From positions 62,001 through 126,000 of the forward strand of contig NZ_UTBZ01000095.1 of the NCBI RefSeq assembly GCF_900580865.1: a stretch of DNA of 64,000 nucleotides, in the 5' to 3' direction. Positions 17,142 to 28,987 of the stretch are shown here, in pieces. Made by a program: the position numbers and the translations under genes. The DNA is from Pseudomonas viridiflava. Lineage in GTDB: Bacteria > Pseudomonadota > Gammaproteobacteria > Pseudomonadales > Pseudomonadaceae. The notes under the pieces were generated by a model. It saw only the letters and a list, made by a program, of their open reading frames with translations. It made no database searches and had not been told where the DNA came from. The stretch's first letter is position 1. Each line of letters opens with the position of its first letter.

Positions 17142-18626
17142 CTACACCGCCGACTTAACTGCAGAAGGCTGCGCACGCATCACGCACAACCCGTAATAAA
17201 TAATCCCGCCCAGCGCCGAGCCGGTAAACCAGCCATAGCTGTAGAACCAACTGAACGCATCGCTGCCCAGCGACAACAACGTCAGCACCACCGGTACCCC
17301 AAAGGCGAGAAACCCGGCCCAGTTCCACGCCGGATACACATCGTCGCGGTACAACCCGGCCAGATCCAGTTGCTGTTTCTTGATCAGGAAATAGTCCACC
17401 ACCATGATCCCGGCGATCGGCCCGAGCAGGCTCGAATAGCCCAGCAGCCAATTGGAGTACACGGTTTCCAGGCTCACATCGGAAACGATCAGACCGAGTT
17501 TTTTCAGCAGTTCATGGCCCATCAGCAGCAACCCGACCAACCCGGTCAGCAACACCGCTTTGGTGCGATTGATGACCTTGGGCGCGATGTTCTGGAAGTC
17601 GTTGGTCGGCGAGACGATATTGGCGGCGGTGTTGGTCGACAACGTGGCGATGATGATCAGCGCCATCGCCACCGCCACCCACACCGGGCTCTGGATATGA
17701 CCGATCAGGCTGACCGGATCGGAGACGGTCACGCCGACCAGTTTCACCGAAGCGGCCGTCATGATCACGCCCAGCGATGCAAACAAAAACATCGTCAGCG
17801 GCAGGCCGAAAATCTGCCCGAGAATCTGATCTTTCTGGCTCTTGGCGTAACGGCTGAAGTCCGGAATGTTCAGCGACAACGTCGCCCAGAAACCGACCAT
17901 CGCGGTCAACCCGGCGGCGAAGTAACTCACCACACTGGCGCCCTCCGGACGCTTCGGCGGGATCGCCAGCAGTTCAGTCATCGACACATTGGGCATCGCC
18001 CACACCAGCAGACCGATACCGACCGCCACCAGCAACGGCGCCGACAACGTCTCCAGCCACTTGATCGACTCGGCACCGCGAATCACCACCCACAGGTTCA
18101 GCGCCCAGAAGATCATGAAGCCGATCACCTCCCCGGTTCCGCCGAGGGATTTCCAGCCCTCGAACACCGAGCCAAGAAACAGGTGAATCGCCAGCCCGCC
18201 AAACATCGTCTGGATACCGAACCAGCCACACGCCACCAGCGCGCGGATCAGGCACGGCACGTTGGAGCCGAGAATGCCGAACGACGAGCGCAGCAACACC
18301 GGAAACGGAATGCCGTACTTGGTGCCGGGAAACGCGTTGAGCGTGAGCGGAATCAGCACGATGACGTTGGCAAACAGAATCGCCAGCAGCGCTTCGCCGA
18401 CGGTCAAGCCAAAGTAAGCGGTGAGCACACCGCCGAGGGTGTAGGTCGGCACGCAGATCGACATGCCGACCCACAGCGCGGTGATGTGCCATTTGTTCCA
18501 GGTTCGTTCGCGCACCTTGGTCGGTGCCATATCGTGGTTGTAACGGGGACTGTCGAGGACGTCGCTGCCGGCTTCGAGTTCGAACAAGCCGTCGCGCTCG
18601 GTCACTTGCGATCTGTTCTGTTGCAT
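17142..18626 (-). CDS. NCS1-family nucleobase:cation symporter
   Basis: This 494-residue membrane protein with about twelve helices belongs to the cytosine/uracil/thiamine/allantoin permease family. NKWHITALWVGMSICVPTYTLGG starts the first helix, and SLNIPDFSRYAKSQKDQ is the conserved loop after helix 6 or so. It would import uracil, thymine or dihydropyrimidines for the adjoining catabolic genes. The start at 18626 was chosen for GTGGAG upstream; the extra 43 codons upstream have no support. It is divergent from hydA across a 625-base A/T-rich gap. Confidence 0.9.
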   Translation of the reverse strand: MQQNRSQVTERDGLFELEAGSDVLDSPRYNHDMAPTKVRERTWNKWHITALWVGMSICVPTYTLGGVLTAYFGLTVGEALLAILFANVIVLIPLTLNAFPGTKYGIPFPVLLRSSFGILGSNVPCLIRALVACGWFGIQTMFGGLAIHLFLGSVFEGWKSLGGTGEVIGFMIFWALNLWVVIRGAESIKWLETLSAPLLVAVGIGLLVWAMPNVSMTELLAIPPKRPEGASVVSYFAAGLTAMVGFWATLSLNIPDFSRYAKSQKDQILGQIFGLPLTMFLFASLGVIMTAASVKLVGVTVSDPVSLIGHIQSPVWVAVAMALIIIATLSTNTAANIVSPTNDFQNIAPKVINRTKAVLLTGLVGLLLMGHELLKKLGLIVSDVSLETVYSNWLLGYSSLLGPIAGIMVVDYFLIKKQQLDLAGLYRDDVYPAWNWAGFLAFGVPVVLTLLSLGSDAFSWFYSYGWFTGSALGGIIYYGLCVMRAQPSAVKSAV

Positions 18627-20691
<2,065 letters not shown>

Positions 20692-20705
20692 AATCCAGGC
20701 CTTCG

Positions 20706-20780
20706 GCCTTCGCGAGCAAGCTCGCTCCCACATTTGAAATGCATTCCCCTGTGGGAGCGAGCCTGCTCGCGAAGAGGCCA
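20706..20780. repeat. family A REP doublet
   Basis: CTTCGCGAGCAAGCTCGCTCC faces GGAGCGAGCCTGCTCGCGAA between hydA and preT. Confidence 0.9.
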
Positions 20781-20847
20781 GTCCAGGCAACACAAAAACC
20801 AATGCCCATCAGAGGCAGCACCTCAAATAACCGTGAGGCCATAAACC

Positions 20848-22215
20848 GTGATCGAGACCCTGAACCATCTCCCCCACCCGCACGAAAGCGCGGCCGCCCT
20901 CGCCGGGCATTTCACTGATCTGGCGCCGCCGCTCAACGACCGGCAGGCGCATCTGGAAGCCTCGCGCTGCCTGTATTGCTATGACGCGCCCTGCGTGAAT
21001 GCGTGCCCGAGCGAGATCGACATCCCGTCGTTCATCCGCAACATCCATCAAGACAACGTGCCCGGCGCTGCGCAGAAAATCCTTTCGGCGAATATCCTCG
21101 GCGGCAGCTGCGCACGGGTGTGCCCGACCGAAATCCTCTGCCAGCAAGCTTGCGTGCGCAATAACGCCCACGAATGCGCGCCAGTGCTGATCGGCCTGCT
21201 GCAACGCTACGCCGTCGACAATGCACACTTCACCGAACACCCGTTCCAGCGCGCCGCCGCCAGCGGCAAACGCATTGCCGTGGTCGGCGGCGGGCCGGCC
21301 GGTTTGTCCTGCGCCCATCGCAGCGCCATGCACGGTCATGACGTGGTGATTTTCGAAGCACGGGAGAAGGCTGGCGGTCTCAACGAATACGGGATCGCCA
21401 AGTACAAACTGGTCGATGATTACGCGCAGAAGGAACTGGATTTTCTCCTGCAGATTGGCGGCATCGAGATTCGTCACGGGCAGAAGCTCGGCGAGAATCT
21501 GACCCTCAGCGAACTGCATCAACAGTTCGACGCGGTGTTCCTCGGCCTCGGCCTCAACGCCAGCAAGCAACTCGGTTTGGCCCATGAAGATGCCCCGGGC
21601 CTGCTCGCCGCCACCGATTACATCCGCGAACTGCGCCAGGCCGATGACCTCACGCAACTGCCACTGGCCGAACGCTGCATCGTTCTCGGCGCTGGCAACA
21701 CGGCAATTGACATGGCCGTGCAAATGGCTCGGCTCGGTGCCCGTGATGTGAATCTGGTATATCGCCGTGGCGCGGCGGACATGGGCGCCACCGGCCATGA
21801 GCAAGACATCGCCAAAGCCAATCAGGTACGCCTGCTGACCTGGGCGCAACCGGAAGAGGTGCTGCTCGACGATCAGGGCCATGTGCGCGGCATGCGTTTC
21901 GCTCGCACCGATCTGGTCGACGGTCGCCTGCAAACCACCGGCGAAACCTTCGAACTGGCCGCTGATGCGATCTTCAAAGCCATCGGCCAATCCTTCGACA
22001 GCAGCGCCCTCGCCGACCCGTTGGCCCGTGAACTCAAGCGTCAGGGCGAACGCATTCAGGTCGACGAAAACCTGCGCACCAGCATCCCCGGCGTGTATGC
22101 CGGTGGCGACTGCACCAACCTCGATCAAGACCTCACCGTGCAAGCCGTGCAGCACGGCAAACTTGCCGCCGAGGCGATCAACGCTCAACTGATGCTTAAC
22201 GTGGAGGCTGCGTAA
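20848..22215 (+). CDS. preT: NAD-dependent dihydropyrimidine dehydrogenase, subunit PreT
   Basis: This 455-residue flavoprotein is the NADH-oxidising subunit of dihydropyrimidine dehydrogenase, which reduces uracil and thymine. The N-terminal iron-sulfur region has CLYCYDAPCVNACPSEID and further Cys at SCARVCPTEILCQQAC. The FAD-binding VVGGGPAGLSCA and NAD-binding VLGAGNTAIDMAV sites follow. The frame begins with GTG, preceded by GAGG at nine bases; no in-frame ATG fits the family N-terminus. preA starts on the base after its stop codon, so the subunits are made together. Confidence 0.92.
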   Translation: MIETLNHLPHPHESAAALAGHFTDLAPPLNDRQAHLEASRCLYCYDAPCVNACPSEIDIPSFIRNIHQDNVPGAAQKILSANILGGSCARVCPTEILCQQACVRNNAHECAPVLIGLLQRYAVDNAHFTEHPFQRAAASGKRIAVVGGGPAGLSCAHRSAMHGHDVVIFEAREKAGGLNEYGIAKYKLVDDYAQKELDFLLQIGGIEIRHGQKLGENLTLSELHQQFDAVFLGLGLNASKQLGLAHEDAPGLLAATDYIRELRQADDLTQLPLAERCIVLGAGNTAIDMAVQMARLGARDVNLVYRRGAADMGATGHEQDIAKANQVRLLTWAQPEEVLLDDQGHVRGMRFARTDLVDGRLQTTGETFELAADAIFKAIGQSFDSSALADPLARELKRQGERIQVDENLRTSIPGVYAGGDCTNLDQDLTVQAVQHGKLAAEAINAQLMLNVEAA

Positions 22216-23490
22216 ATGGCCGATCTGTCGATTGTCTTCGCTGGCATCAAAGCGCCAAATCCGTTCTGGCTGGCCTCCGCGCCACCGACTGACAAGGCTT
22301 ACAACGTGGTCCGTGCCTTTGAAGCCGGCTGGGGTGGCGTGGTCTGGAAAACCCTCGGTGAGGATCCAGCGGCGGTCAACGTATCGTCGCGTTATTCGGC
22401 GCATTACGGCAACAACCGTGAAGTGCTGGGCATCAACAATATCGAACTGATCACCGACCGTTCGCTGGAGATCAACCTGCGCGAAATCACTCAGGTGAAG
22501 AAGGACTGGCCGGATCGCGCATTGATCGTTTCGTTGATGGTGCCGTGCGTGGAGGAGTCGTGGAAACACATCCTGCCGCTGGTAGAAGCCACAGGCGCTG
22601 ACGGCATCGAACTGAATTTCGGCTGCCCGCACGGCATGCCTGAACGGGGCATGGGCGCGGCGGTCGGTCAGGTGCCGGAGTACGTTGAGCAAGTCACACG
22701 CTGGTGCAAGACCTATTGCTCGCTGCCGGTGATCGTCAAACTGACGCCGAACATCACCGACATCCGCGTCGCCGCCCGCGCGGCCCATCGCGGTGGCGCC
22801 GATGCGGTGTCGCTGATCAATACGATCAACTCGATCACCAGCGTCGATCTGGAGCACATGGTCGCCCTGCCCACCGTCGGCAGCAAAAGCACTCACGGCG
22901 GTTATTGCGGCTCAGCGGTGAAGCCGATTGCGCTGAACATGGTCGCCGAAATTGCCCGCGATCCGCAGACACAGGGCCTGCCGATCTGCGGCATTGGCGG
23001 CATCGGCAGTTGGCGCGATGCGGCGGAATTCATGGCGCTGGGCAGCGGCGCGGTGCAGGTGTGCACGGCGGCGATGCTGCATGGCTTCCGCATTGTCGAG
23101 GAGATGAAGGACGGTTTGTCGCGGTGGATGGACAGTCAGGGTTACGCCAACATTGCTGAGTTTTCCGGGCGTGCGGTGGGCAATACCACGGACTGGAAGT
23201 ACCTTGATATCAACTATCAGGTGATTGCGAAGATTGATCAGGATGCGTGCATTGGCTGCGGGCGCTGTCACATTGCTTGCGAGGACACTTCACACCAGGC
23301 GATCGGCAGTCTCAAGCAGGCGGACGGCACGCATAAATATGAAGTGATTGATGAGGAGTGTGTGGGTTGTAACTTGTGCCAGATCACTTGTCCGGTGGCG
23401 GATTGCATCGAGATGGTGCCGATGGAGACTGGGAAGCCGTTTCTGGACTGGAATCATGATCCGCGGAATCCGTATCACGTTGCGGTCTAG
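22216..23490 (+). CDS. preA: NAD-dependent dihydropyrimidine dehydrogenase, subunit PreA
   Basis: This 424-residue protein is the catalytic FMN subunit. Residues 1-320 form the dihydroorotate-dehydrogenase-like barrel (FAGIKAPNPFWLASAPPTD, GIELNFGCPHGMPERGMG). The C-terminal 90 residues hold two [4Fe-4S] ferredoxin motifs, CIGCGRCHIACEDT and CVGCNLCQITCPV. It reduces uracil or thymine to the dihydro form. It follows preT without a gap. Confidence 0.93.
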   Translation: MADLSIVFAGIKAPNPFWLASAPPTDKAYNVVRAFEAGWGGVVWKTLGEDPAAVNVSSRYSAHYGNNREVLGINNIELITDRSLEINLREITQVKKDWPDRALIVSLMVPCVEESWKHILPLVEATGADGIELNFGCPHGMPERGMGAAVGQVPEYVEQVTRWCKTYCSLPVIVKLTPNITDIRVAARAAHRGGADAVSLINTINSITSVDLEHMVALPTVGSKSTHGGYCGSAVKPIALNMVAEIARDPQTQGLPICGIGGIGSWRDAAEFMALGSGAVQVCTAAMLHGFRIVEEMKDGLSRWMDSQGYANIAEFSGRAVGNTTDWKYLDINYQVIAKIDQDACIGCGRCHIACEDTSHQAIGSLKQADGTHKYEVIDEECVGCNLCQITCPVADCIEMVPMETGKPFLDWNHDPRNPYHVAV

Positions 23491-23509
23491 ATCACCGACT
23501 GATCCAACA

Positions 23510-23767
23510 GCCCCCTCACCCTAACCCTCTCCCAAAGGGAGAGGGGACTGATTGGGGGATGCTGCAAAACTCCGCCGACCTGAAAGCGCTGTTGTGAATC
23601 CATAATCGACAAGACTCACAGGCAAGCACTGCCTTGAATCCATAATCAATACATGAACAGGCAAGGACTGCCTTGAATCCATAATCGACTGGATTTTTCA
23701 GGTCGATGTAACCCGCATGACACCTCGGTCGGCCCCCTCTCCCTCCGGGAGAGGGCTGGGGTGAGGG
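23510..23767. repeat. family C repeat cluster with three internal direct repeats
   Basis: CCCTCACCCTAACCCTCTCCC at the left and CCCTCTCCCT...GGGGTGAGGG at the right bracket three copies of TGAATCCATAATC(G/A)A at about 23596, 23635 and 23674. The 290-base gap between preA and the TetR gene contains nothing else. Confidence 0.85.
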
Positions 23768-23780
23768 TCAGCTTTTGCTT

Positions 23781-24401
23781 TCAGGGCTCCAGCCCGATCC
23801 CACGCAATATCACACTCGTCACCGTCTGCACCGCCCGCTCAAACTGCATATCCGACAACGGCTGATGTTCATTCAGAATATTCACCTGATGATCAAAGTC
23901 AGCATAGTGCTGCGTCGACGCCCAGATCATGTACAGCAGACTCGACGGCTCCACCGGCAGAATCCGCTTGTCCTCGACCCACTGGCGAATCTTCGCTTCC
24001 TTCATCTTCGCCCAGTCATACAGGCTGGCATCCAGCGCCTCGCCCAAGGTCGGCGCGCCATGGATGATTTCATTGGCCCAGACTTTCGAGCCGTACGGGC
24101 GACTGCGCGAGTGGTTCATCTTGGCGCGGATGTAGCTGCTCAACACCACGCGCGGGTCGTCGAACATTTCGAAGCACAGTGCGTCCTGCTTCCACACTTC
24201 CAGCAGGTCGAACAGCACCGCGCTGTAGAGCTCGCTCTTGGTGCTGAAGTAGTAATGCAGGTTGGAACGCGGCAGTTGCACTTCAGCCGCGATGTCGGCC
24301 ATGGCCGTGCCGCCGAAACCTTTTTCGGCGAAGACTTTTTCCGCCGCCAGGAGAATTTTCTCGACGTTACTGCGACGAATCTCGATCTTGTGATTGCCCA
24401 T
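23781..24401 (-). CDS. RutR-like TetR-family regulator of pyrimidine catabolism
   Basis: This 206-residue protein has an N-terminal TetR helix-turn-helix (FGGTAMADIAAEVQLPRSNLHYYFSTKSEL). Its ligand domain contains MIWASTQHYADF, shared with E. coli RutR, the uracil-sensing repressor. The start at 24401 has AGGGAG upstream. The gene lies tail to tail with preA. By context it should sense uracil, thymine or a dihydropyrimidine and control hydA-preTA and the transporter genes. The E. coli RutR operator sequence was not found in the gaps. Confidence 0.87.
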   Translation of the reverse strand: MGNHKIEIRRSNVEKILLAAEKVFAEKGFGGTAMADIAAEVQLPRSNLHYYFSTKSELYSAVLFDLLEVWKQDALCFEMFDDPRVVLSSYIRAKMNHSRSRPYGSKVWANEIIHGAPTLGEALDASLYDWAKMKEAKIRQWVEDKRILPVEPSSLLYMIWASTQHYADFDHQVNILNEHQPLSDMQFERAVQTVTSVILRGIGLEP

Positions 24402-24540
24402 GAGGGCTCCCTGACAACAGCGTTGCCCAAGACTAGCATCCGCTCTGGTCCGCGGGCGACCGCTGCAAACAAAACTTCGTACTGGCGTCAGCGGATGGCT
24501 AAACTGACGCTTCTTTACTCCTGCCTCAGAGGTATCCGCG

Positions 24541-24903
24541 ATGCTGTTCAAGAACGTCCTGACCACCACTGCCCTGCTCGCTTCGCTGTTCGCCGCATCC
24601 TCCGTATTTGCCCACGCCCACCTGAAAAGCCAGACCCCGGCCGCCGATAGCACAGTCGCCGCTCCCGCTGATTTGCGCCTGACCTTTTCCGAAGGCGTCG
24701 AAGCCAGTTTCACCAAAGTCGCCGTGACCAAGGATGGTGCGCCGGTCGCCGTCAAAGCGCTGACCACTGAAAACGACAAGAAAACCCTGATCGTCACCCC
24801 CGCTGCGCCATTGAGCGCCGGCGAGTACAAAGTCGAATGGCACGCGGTGTCGGTCGATACGCACAAAAGCGAAGGCGCTTATCAGTTCAAGGTTGGTCAG
24901 TAA
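24541..24903 (+). CDS. copC: CopC-family periplasmic copper-binding protein
   Basis: This 120-residue protein has a signal peptide (cleavage at VFA-HA), which leaves His as residue 1 of the mature chain, as needed for the CopC copper site. HAHLKSQTPAADS, ADLRLTFSEGVE and VEWHAVSVDTHKSEG are CopC signatures, and the C-terminal His residues are the second part of the site. The Met-rich Cu(I) loop of long CopC proteins is absent. copD follows after three bases. Confidence 0.9.
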   Translation: MLFKNVLTTTALLASLFAASSVFAHAHLKSQTPAADSTVAAPADLRLTFSEGVEASFTKVAVTKDGAPVAVKALTTENDKKTLIVTPAAPLSAGEYKVEWHAVSVDTHKSEGAYQFKVGQ

Positions 24904-24906
24904 TTC

Positions 24907-25764
24907 ATGAGTGAAGCGCTGGTGCTGTGCCGCTTTGTGCATTTCATCGTGGTGTTGATGCTGTTCGGGGCCTGGCTGTTCAGGCCGTTGCTGCTCAAGG
25001 ATGAAGCGCCACAAGTGGACCGGCACCTGGCGCGACTGGCGCGTTGGCTGGCCGCTGTGGCGCTGCTCAGCGGGATCGCCTGGGCGCTGTTGATTACTGC
25101 GAGCATGGCCGGCTCGGCTACAGCGGCGTTTGACCCGGACACGGTTGCGCTGGTGCTGGGCAATACGTTTTTTGGTCAGGTATGGCGCTGGCATTTGCTG
25201 ATCAATGCCGTGTTGTTGGCGTTGCTGTTCACGCCTTGGCGTTCAAGCATGCCGTTGCGACTGGGCTTGAGTGCCCTGCTGCTGGCAACCCTCGCACCGG
25301 TCGGGCATGGCGCCATGCTCGATGGCGTGAGCGGCCAATTGCTGATTCTCAACCAGATCGTGCATCTGACCTGCGTGGCCGCGTGGCTCGGCGGGTTGTT
25401 GTTGCTGGTACTGATTCTGCGTCAGCCGACGGAGCCGATGCGTGAAGTTTTGCGGCGCTTCAGAGGAGTCGGTTATGCCTTGGTCGCGGGGTTGCTGATC
25501 ACCGGGTTGATCAATGTGCGTGTGCTGACCGGCCAGTGGTGGCCTACGCCGTTGTTCAGCGGGTTTGCGTTGATTCTGTTGATCAAGGCGATGCTGGTGT
25601 TGGCCATGCTCGGATTGGCGCTGTTCAACCGCTTGCGCAGCGAAGATTGCGAACAGCGGATGGGCGCGCTCCGGCGCAGTGTGATGCTCGAATGGTTACT
25701 CGGCATTGGCGCGGTGGCGGCCGTCTCGCTACTCGGCACCCTGCCGCCGATGATCACAGGATAA
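24907..25764 (+). CDS. copD: CopD-family copper membrane protein
   Basis: This 285-residue protein has about eight membrane helices and the CopD domain. It probably takes up copper across the inner membrane together with CopC. Conserved His residues lie in LCRFVHFIVVLMLFGAWLF, PVGHGAML and NQIVHLTCVAAWLGG. It is three bases downstream of copC, so the two are co-translated. No copA or copB genes adjoin. Confidence 0.9.
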   Translation: MSEALVLCRFVHFIVVLMLFGAWLFRPLLLKDEAPQVDRHLARLARWLAAVALLSGIAWALLITASMAGSATAAFDPDTVALVLGNTFFGQVWRWHLLINAVLLALLFTPWRSSMPLRLGLSALLLATLAPVGHGAMLDGVSGQLLILNQIVHLTCVAAWLGGLLLLVLILRQPTEPMREVLRRFRGVGYALVAGLLITGLINVRVLTGQWWPTPLFSGFALILLIKAMLVLAMLGLALFNRLRSEDCEQRMGALRRSVMLEWLLGIGAVAAVSLLGTLPPMITG

Positions 25765-25775
25765 ACACCGTTCAA

Positions 25776-25865
25776 CTGTGGGAGCGAGCTTGCTCGCGAA
25801 GGCGGTGTGTCAGATAAAGAAATGTCACTGATACATCGCTTTCGCGAGCAAGCTCGCTCCCACAG
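25776..25865. repeat. family A REP doublet
   Basis: TGTGGGAGCGAGCTTGCTCGC and its inverse lie between the convergent copD and efflux genes. Confidence 0.9.
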
Positions 25866-25879
25866 GGTTATGCGTTGAG

Positions 25880-27022
25880 TCAGTGGGGTTGTGTATCGCC
25901 TGCTGCGGTGTCGATGCTGACCACCACCGACATCCCCGGCCGCAACCGTTCCTCTTCCTGCTGATCCGGATCAATGGTGATCCGCACCGGCACGCGCTGA
26001 GCAATTTTCACAAAGTTGCCGGTCGCGTTATCCGCCTGCAACAAGGCAAATTCCGACCCCGTCCCCGGCGAAACATGCTGCACATGCCCGGTGAATTTGC
26101 GGTGGTTCAAGGCATCGACGGTGAAGCGCACCGGTTGCCCGACGCGCACGTTATCCATCTGCGTTTCCTTCATGTTGGCGATCACCCATTTCTGGTTCGG
26201 CACCAACGCCATCAACTGCGCCCCGGAGTTGACGTAAGCACCGAGGCGCACGCCGATCTGCCCGAGCTGACCGTCACGTGGGGCAACGATGCGCGTATTC
26301 GACAGATCGATCCGCGCCAGTTGCACCGCCGCTTCCGCACTGGCCACTGCAGCTTCCAGCGAGCCGCGATTGACGATCACCGTTTGCAGATCCTGGCGGG
26401 CGATTTCCAGATTGGCCTTGGCCTGCGCCACCGCTGCGACACTCTGCGCATTCGCCGCCAGCGCGACGTCCATCTCGCGCTTGGACACCGAACCGTCGCT
26501 AACCAATTCCTTGTTGCGGCGCAGATCCGCCTCGCTTTTACGCAATTGCGCTTCGCTGTCGGCCTGCACGGCCTGACGCAATTTGATCGTCGCCTCGGCG
26601 CTGTTGCGTTGCTGCACCACGTTGGCCAATGCAGCTTTCTGCACCGCGAGTTGTGCCAGTGACTGGTCGAGACGCTGCTGATAGATGCGGTCGTCCAGCC
26701 GCACCAGCAAATCGCCGGCCTTCACGTACTGGAAATCCTGAACCGGCACTTCATACACATAGCCGGCGAGTTGCGGGCCGATGATCGTCACCTGCCCGCG
26801 CACCAGTGCGTTTTCCGTGGTCTCGACGGCACTGCTGAACGGCGGCAGTTGCCACGCATAGAGCACGATCAACACACCGACGATGGCAATCGCCGCGAAG
26901 CCCAGCGAAGAGATGATCCGCACCCGCAGCGAGCGTGGCTCGGTGTTCGGCGATGACGGCGGCGCCACACCTTCTGGCGTGGCAGCAATGGCATTGGTGG
27001 TCGTGGTGGTCGGTTCGGTCAT
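25880..27022 (-). CDS. HlyD/EmrA-type membrane fusion protein
   Basis: This 380-residue periplasmic adaptor belongs to a tripartite or EmrAB-like drug efflux pump. One N-terminal membrane helix is followed by a barrel-sandwich domain (ENALVRGQVTIIGPQLAGYV). A long alpha-helical hairpin spans about 100-215 (SLAQLAVQKAALANVVQQRNSAEA onward), then come the second lipoyl half (IVAPRDGQLGQIGVRLGAYV) and a beta-barrel. Its start overlaps the stop of the transporter gene by ATGA, so the two are coupled. The substrate is unknown. Confidence 0.9.
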   Translation of the reverse strand: MTEPTTTTTNAIAATPEGVAPPSSPNTEPRSLRVRIISSLGFAAIAIVGVLIVLYAWQLPPFSSAVETTENALVRGQVTIIGPQLAGYVYEVPVQDFQYVKAGDLLVRLDDRIYQQRLDQSLAQLAVQKAALANVVQQRNSAEATIKLRQAVQADSEAQLRKSEADLRRNKELVSDGSVSKREMDVALAANAQSVAAVAQAKANLEIARQDLQTVIVNRGSLEAAVASAEAAVQLARIDLSNTRIVAPRDGQLGQIGVRLGAYVNSGAQLMALVPNQKWVIANMKETQMDNVRVGQPVRFTVDALNHRKFTGHVQHVSPGTGSEFALLQADNATGNFVKIAQRVPVRITIDPDQQEEERLRPGMSVVVSIDTAAGDTQPH

Positions 27023-28674
27023 GAAGAAGTGGCACCGCTCGAAGGTGTGGATGGCGCAGGGGCGACGGCTTTGGTGGTGCTCATCAGCCACAGTGCACGA
27101 ATGGACAGCCAGATCATGGTCAGCACCGCAATCACGGCGATCAGCATGAACACATCGTTATAGGCCAGCACGTTGGCCTCACGGGTAGCGGCGTTGGCCA
27201 GGCTGCGAATCCCCGCCAGGTTGCGCAGACTCGGGTCGGCCAGCAACGAGCCATACGCCGAGCCGCCGCTCTGCACGCGCGCAGCCACCAAAGGGTCAGA
27301 AAGCGTCAGGTGCTCAACGATGTGACTGGAATGAAATTTTTCCCGGACGATCTGGAAGGTGCCCAGAAGTGCCGCACCGAGCAGGCCGCCGAGGTTATTG
27401 CAGATCCCGAACAGCACCGAAAAGCTCACCAGATTGCGCGGATTGGTCAACACGTTACGAGTGCCGAAGACCATGGTCGGGCCAAGGAAAAACGTGCTGC
27501 CGAAGGCCAGCAGAAACTGGCTGAAGTAGAGGTTTTCCGGGCGTGTCAGATTGTTGGAAAAGCTGTCCATCACCGACCCGGTGGCCATCAGACCCAGCGA
27601 GATGATCAACGGCATCAGCAGGTGCTTGGGGTCGATCGTCAGTGCGCTGGTCAACAGTCCCGCGACGCTGCCGATCAGCATCACCACGTACAGGCTGTGC
27701 AACTGCTCATAGCCCATGTTCAGATTCTGCATGAAACCCACCGCACCGGTGGACTGCTCCGAGGTGACCATACGAATCAGGGTCACCGCCAGCGCCAGCC
27801 GGATCATCGTCCCGCTGCCAAGCCAACGGGTCATCAGCAGCGGGTTGCTGCGGTTATGTTCGATGGCCAGACCGGCGATGATCAAGGCAATCGAAGCAGC
27901 CAACGCATAGCCGATCCAGTCGGCCTCCAGCCACCAGTCAATCCGCCCCAGCGACAGCACCGCACACAGCAACGCCACGCCCGTGGCGAGAATGGCAAAG
28001 GTGAGGAAGTCGAGTTTTTCGAAGGTTTTGAAGCGGTCGCCCGGCGGTAACTTGAGCATCAATACGCAGCCGAGCGAGAGCAGTGCCATGCCCAATTCGA
28101 ACAGGTACAAGCCGCGCCATTCGGCGATCTGCAATAAATCTTCGGAGAATAATCGCGCCAGCGGCAACGCCAGTTGTGACGTGCCGAGGCCGAGCACCAG
28201 CGCCTTCAGCCGCCACTTCGCCGGGAACGCCTGAACCATGTAATACAGGCCCAGCGAACTCAGTGCCGCGCCGACCATGCCGTGCGCCGCCCGCACCGCC
28301 ACCGCCGAATTGAGGTCATTGACGAACAGATGGCCGAAGGTCACCAGCGCATACAACACCAGGAAGACTTCGGTGAATGCACGCAAACCGAACTGCTGAC
28401 GAAACTTCACCAGCAGCAGGTTCATCGACACGTTGGTCATCACGTACGCCGCCGGCAGCCAGGCCATTTCGGCGGTGGTCGCACCGAGTGCACCTTGCAG
28501 ATACGGCAGGTTGGCGACCACCAGCGAGTTGCCCAAGCCACCGGTCACCGCCACCAGCACGCCGACCAGCGCATAGGCCAGGCGCTTGGGGTTGGAGTGC
28601 AACGGCGTCGAGGGGGAACCGGGCAGACTGGGCTTTTCGTGGGGCTGCCAGTTGCGCGGGGCGTATTGATCCAT
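27019..28674 (-). CDS. DHA2-family MFS efflux transporter (EmrB/FarB-like)
   Basis: This 551-residue membrane protein has about fourteen helices. GNSLVVANLPYLQGALGATTAEMAW matches the helix-1/2 region of the EmrB group. A large periplasmic loop lies near residue 455-510. It exports drugs or toxic organic compounds with the adjoining fusion protein. The start at 28674 is the first ATG consistent with a cytosolic N-terminus. No outer-membrane factor gene is adjacent, and the divergent neighbour oprD belongs to a different system. Confidence 0.9.
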   Translation of the reverse strand: MDQYAPRNWQPHEKPSLPGSPSTPLHSNPKRLAYALVGVLVAVTGGLGNSLVVANLPYLQGALGATTAEMAWLPAAYVMTNVSMNLLLVKFRQQFGLRAFTEVFLVLYALVTFGHLFVNDLNSAVAVRAAHGMVGAALSSLGLYYMVQAFPAKWRLKALVLGLGTSQLALPLARLFSEDLLQIAEWRGLYLFELGMALLSLGCVLMLKLPPGDRFKTFEKLDFLTFAILATGVALLCAVLSLGRIDWWLEADWIGYALAASIALIIAGLAIEHNRSNPLLMTRWLGSGTMIRLALAVTLIRMVTSEQSTGAVGFMQNLNMGYEQLHSLYVVMLIGSVAGLLTSALTIDPKHLLMPLIISLGLMATGSVMDSFSNNLTRPENLYFSQFLLAFGSTFFLGPTMVFGTRNVLTNPRNLVSFSVLFGICNNLGGLLGAALLGTFQIVREKFHSSHIVEHLTLSDPLVAARVQSGGSAYGSLLADPSLRNLAGIRSLANAATREANVLAYNDVFMLIAVIAVLTMIWLSIRALWLMSTTKAVAPAPSTPSSGATSS

Positions 28675-28752
28675 TGCAAGGCCTTGTACGGAGAGTGGGT
28701 GAAGTTTGCCGCAAATTCGCCGGCAACACACATCCCATGGACAACACAAATC

Positions 28753-28849
28753 TTTGTAGGAGCTGTCGAGTGAAACGAGGCTGCGATCTTTTGATCCTGT
28801 TTTTAAAAAGCCAGATCAAAAGATCGCAGCGTGCCGCAGCTCCTACAAA
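28753..28849. repeat. family B inverted repeat
   Basis: TTTGTAGGAGCTG...GCTGCGATCTTTTGATC is followed by its near reverse complement ending GCAGCTCCTACAAA. Confidence 0.9.
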
Positions 28850-28929
28850 GTGATCTGCGTCGCGACGGCAAGTCATCGTATAACTTTGAGTTGACATTCC
28901 CGGAAAACCGAGGAAATATCCGCACCCAT

Positions 28930-28949
28930 GTTGTACGACGACGTATAAC
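28930..28949. promoter_or_regulatory. candidate GntR-type operator before oprD
   Basis: GTTGTACGAC and GACGTATAAC form a dyad with two mismatches. A related half-site (GTCATACGAC) occurs at 30518-30527 before the uronate dehydrogenase gene. This suggests one regulator for both units. Confidence 0.45.
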
Positions 28950-28987
28950 AAATAATAAAAACAACAAACGAAACAGGGAGCGTCACA

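Larger units (their letters stand above)
28675..28987. promoter_or_regulatory. intergenic region: family B repeat and oprD promoter
   Basis: The 313-base gap holds a long family B inverted repeat at 28753-28849, then an A/T-rich promoter stretch with a dyad at 28930-28949 before the porin gene. Confidence 0.7.

Noticed and set aside
20809-22896. 695-codon open frame on the minus strand
   Set aside because: It is antisense to preT and preA, which have clear domain motifs. The long frame is a by-product of G/C-rich codon use.
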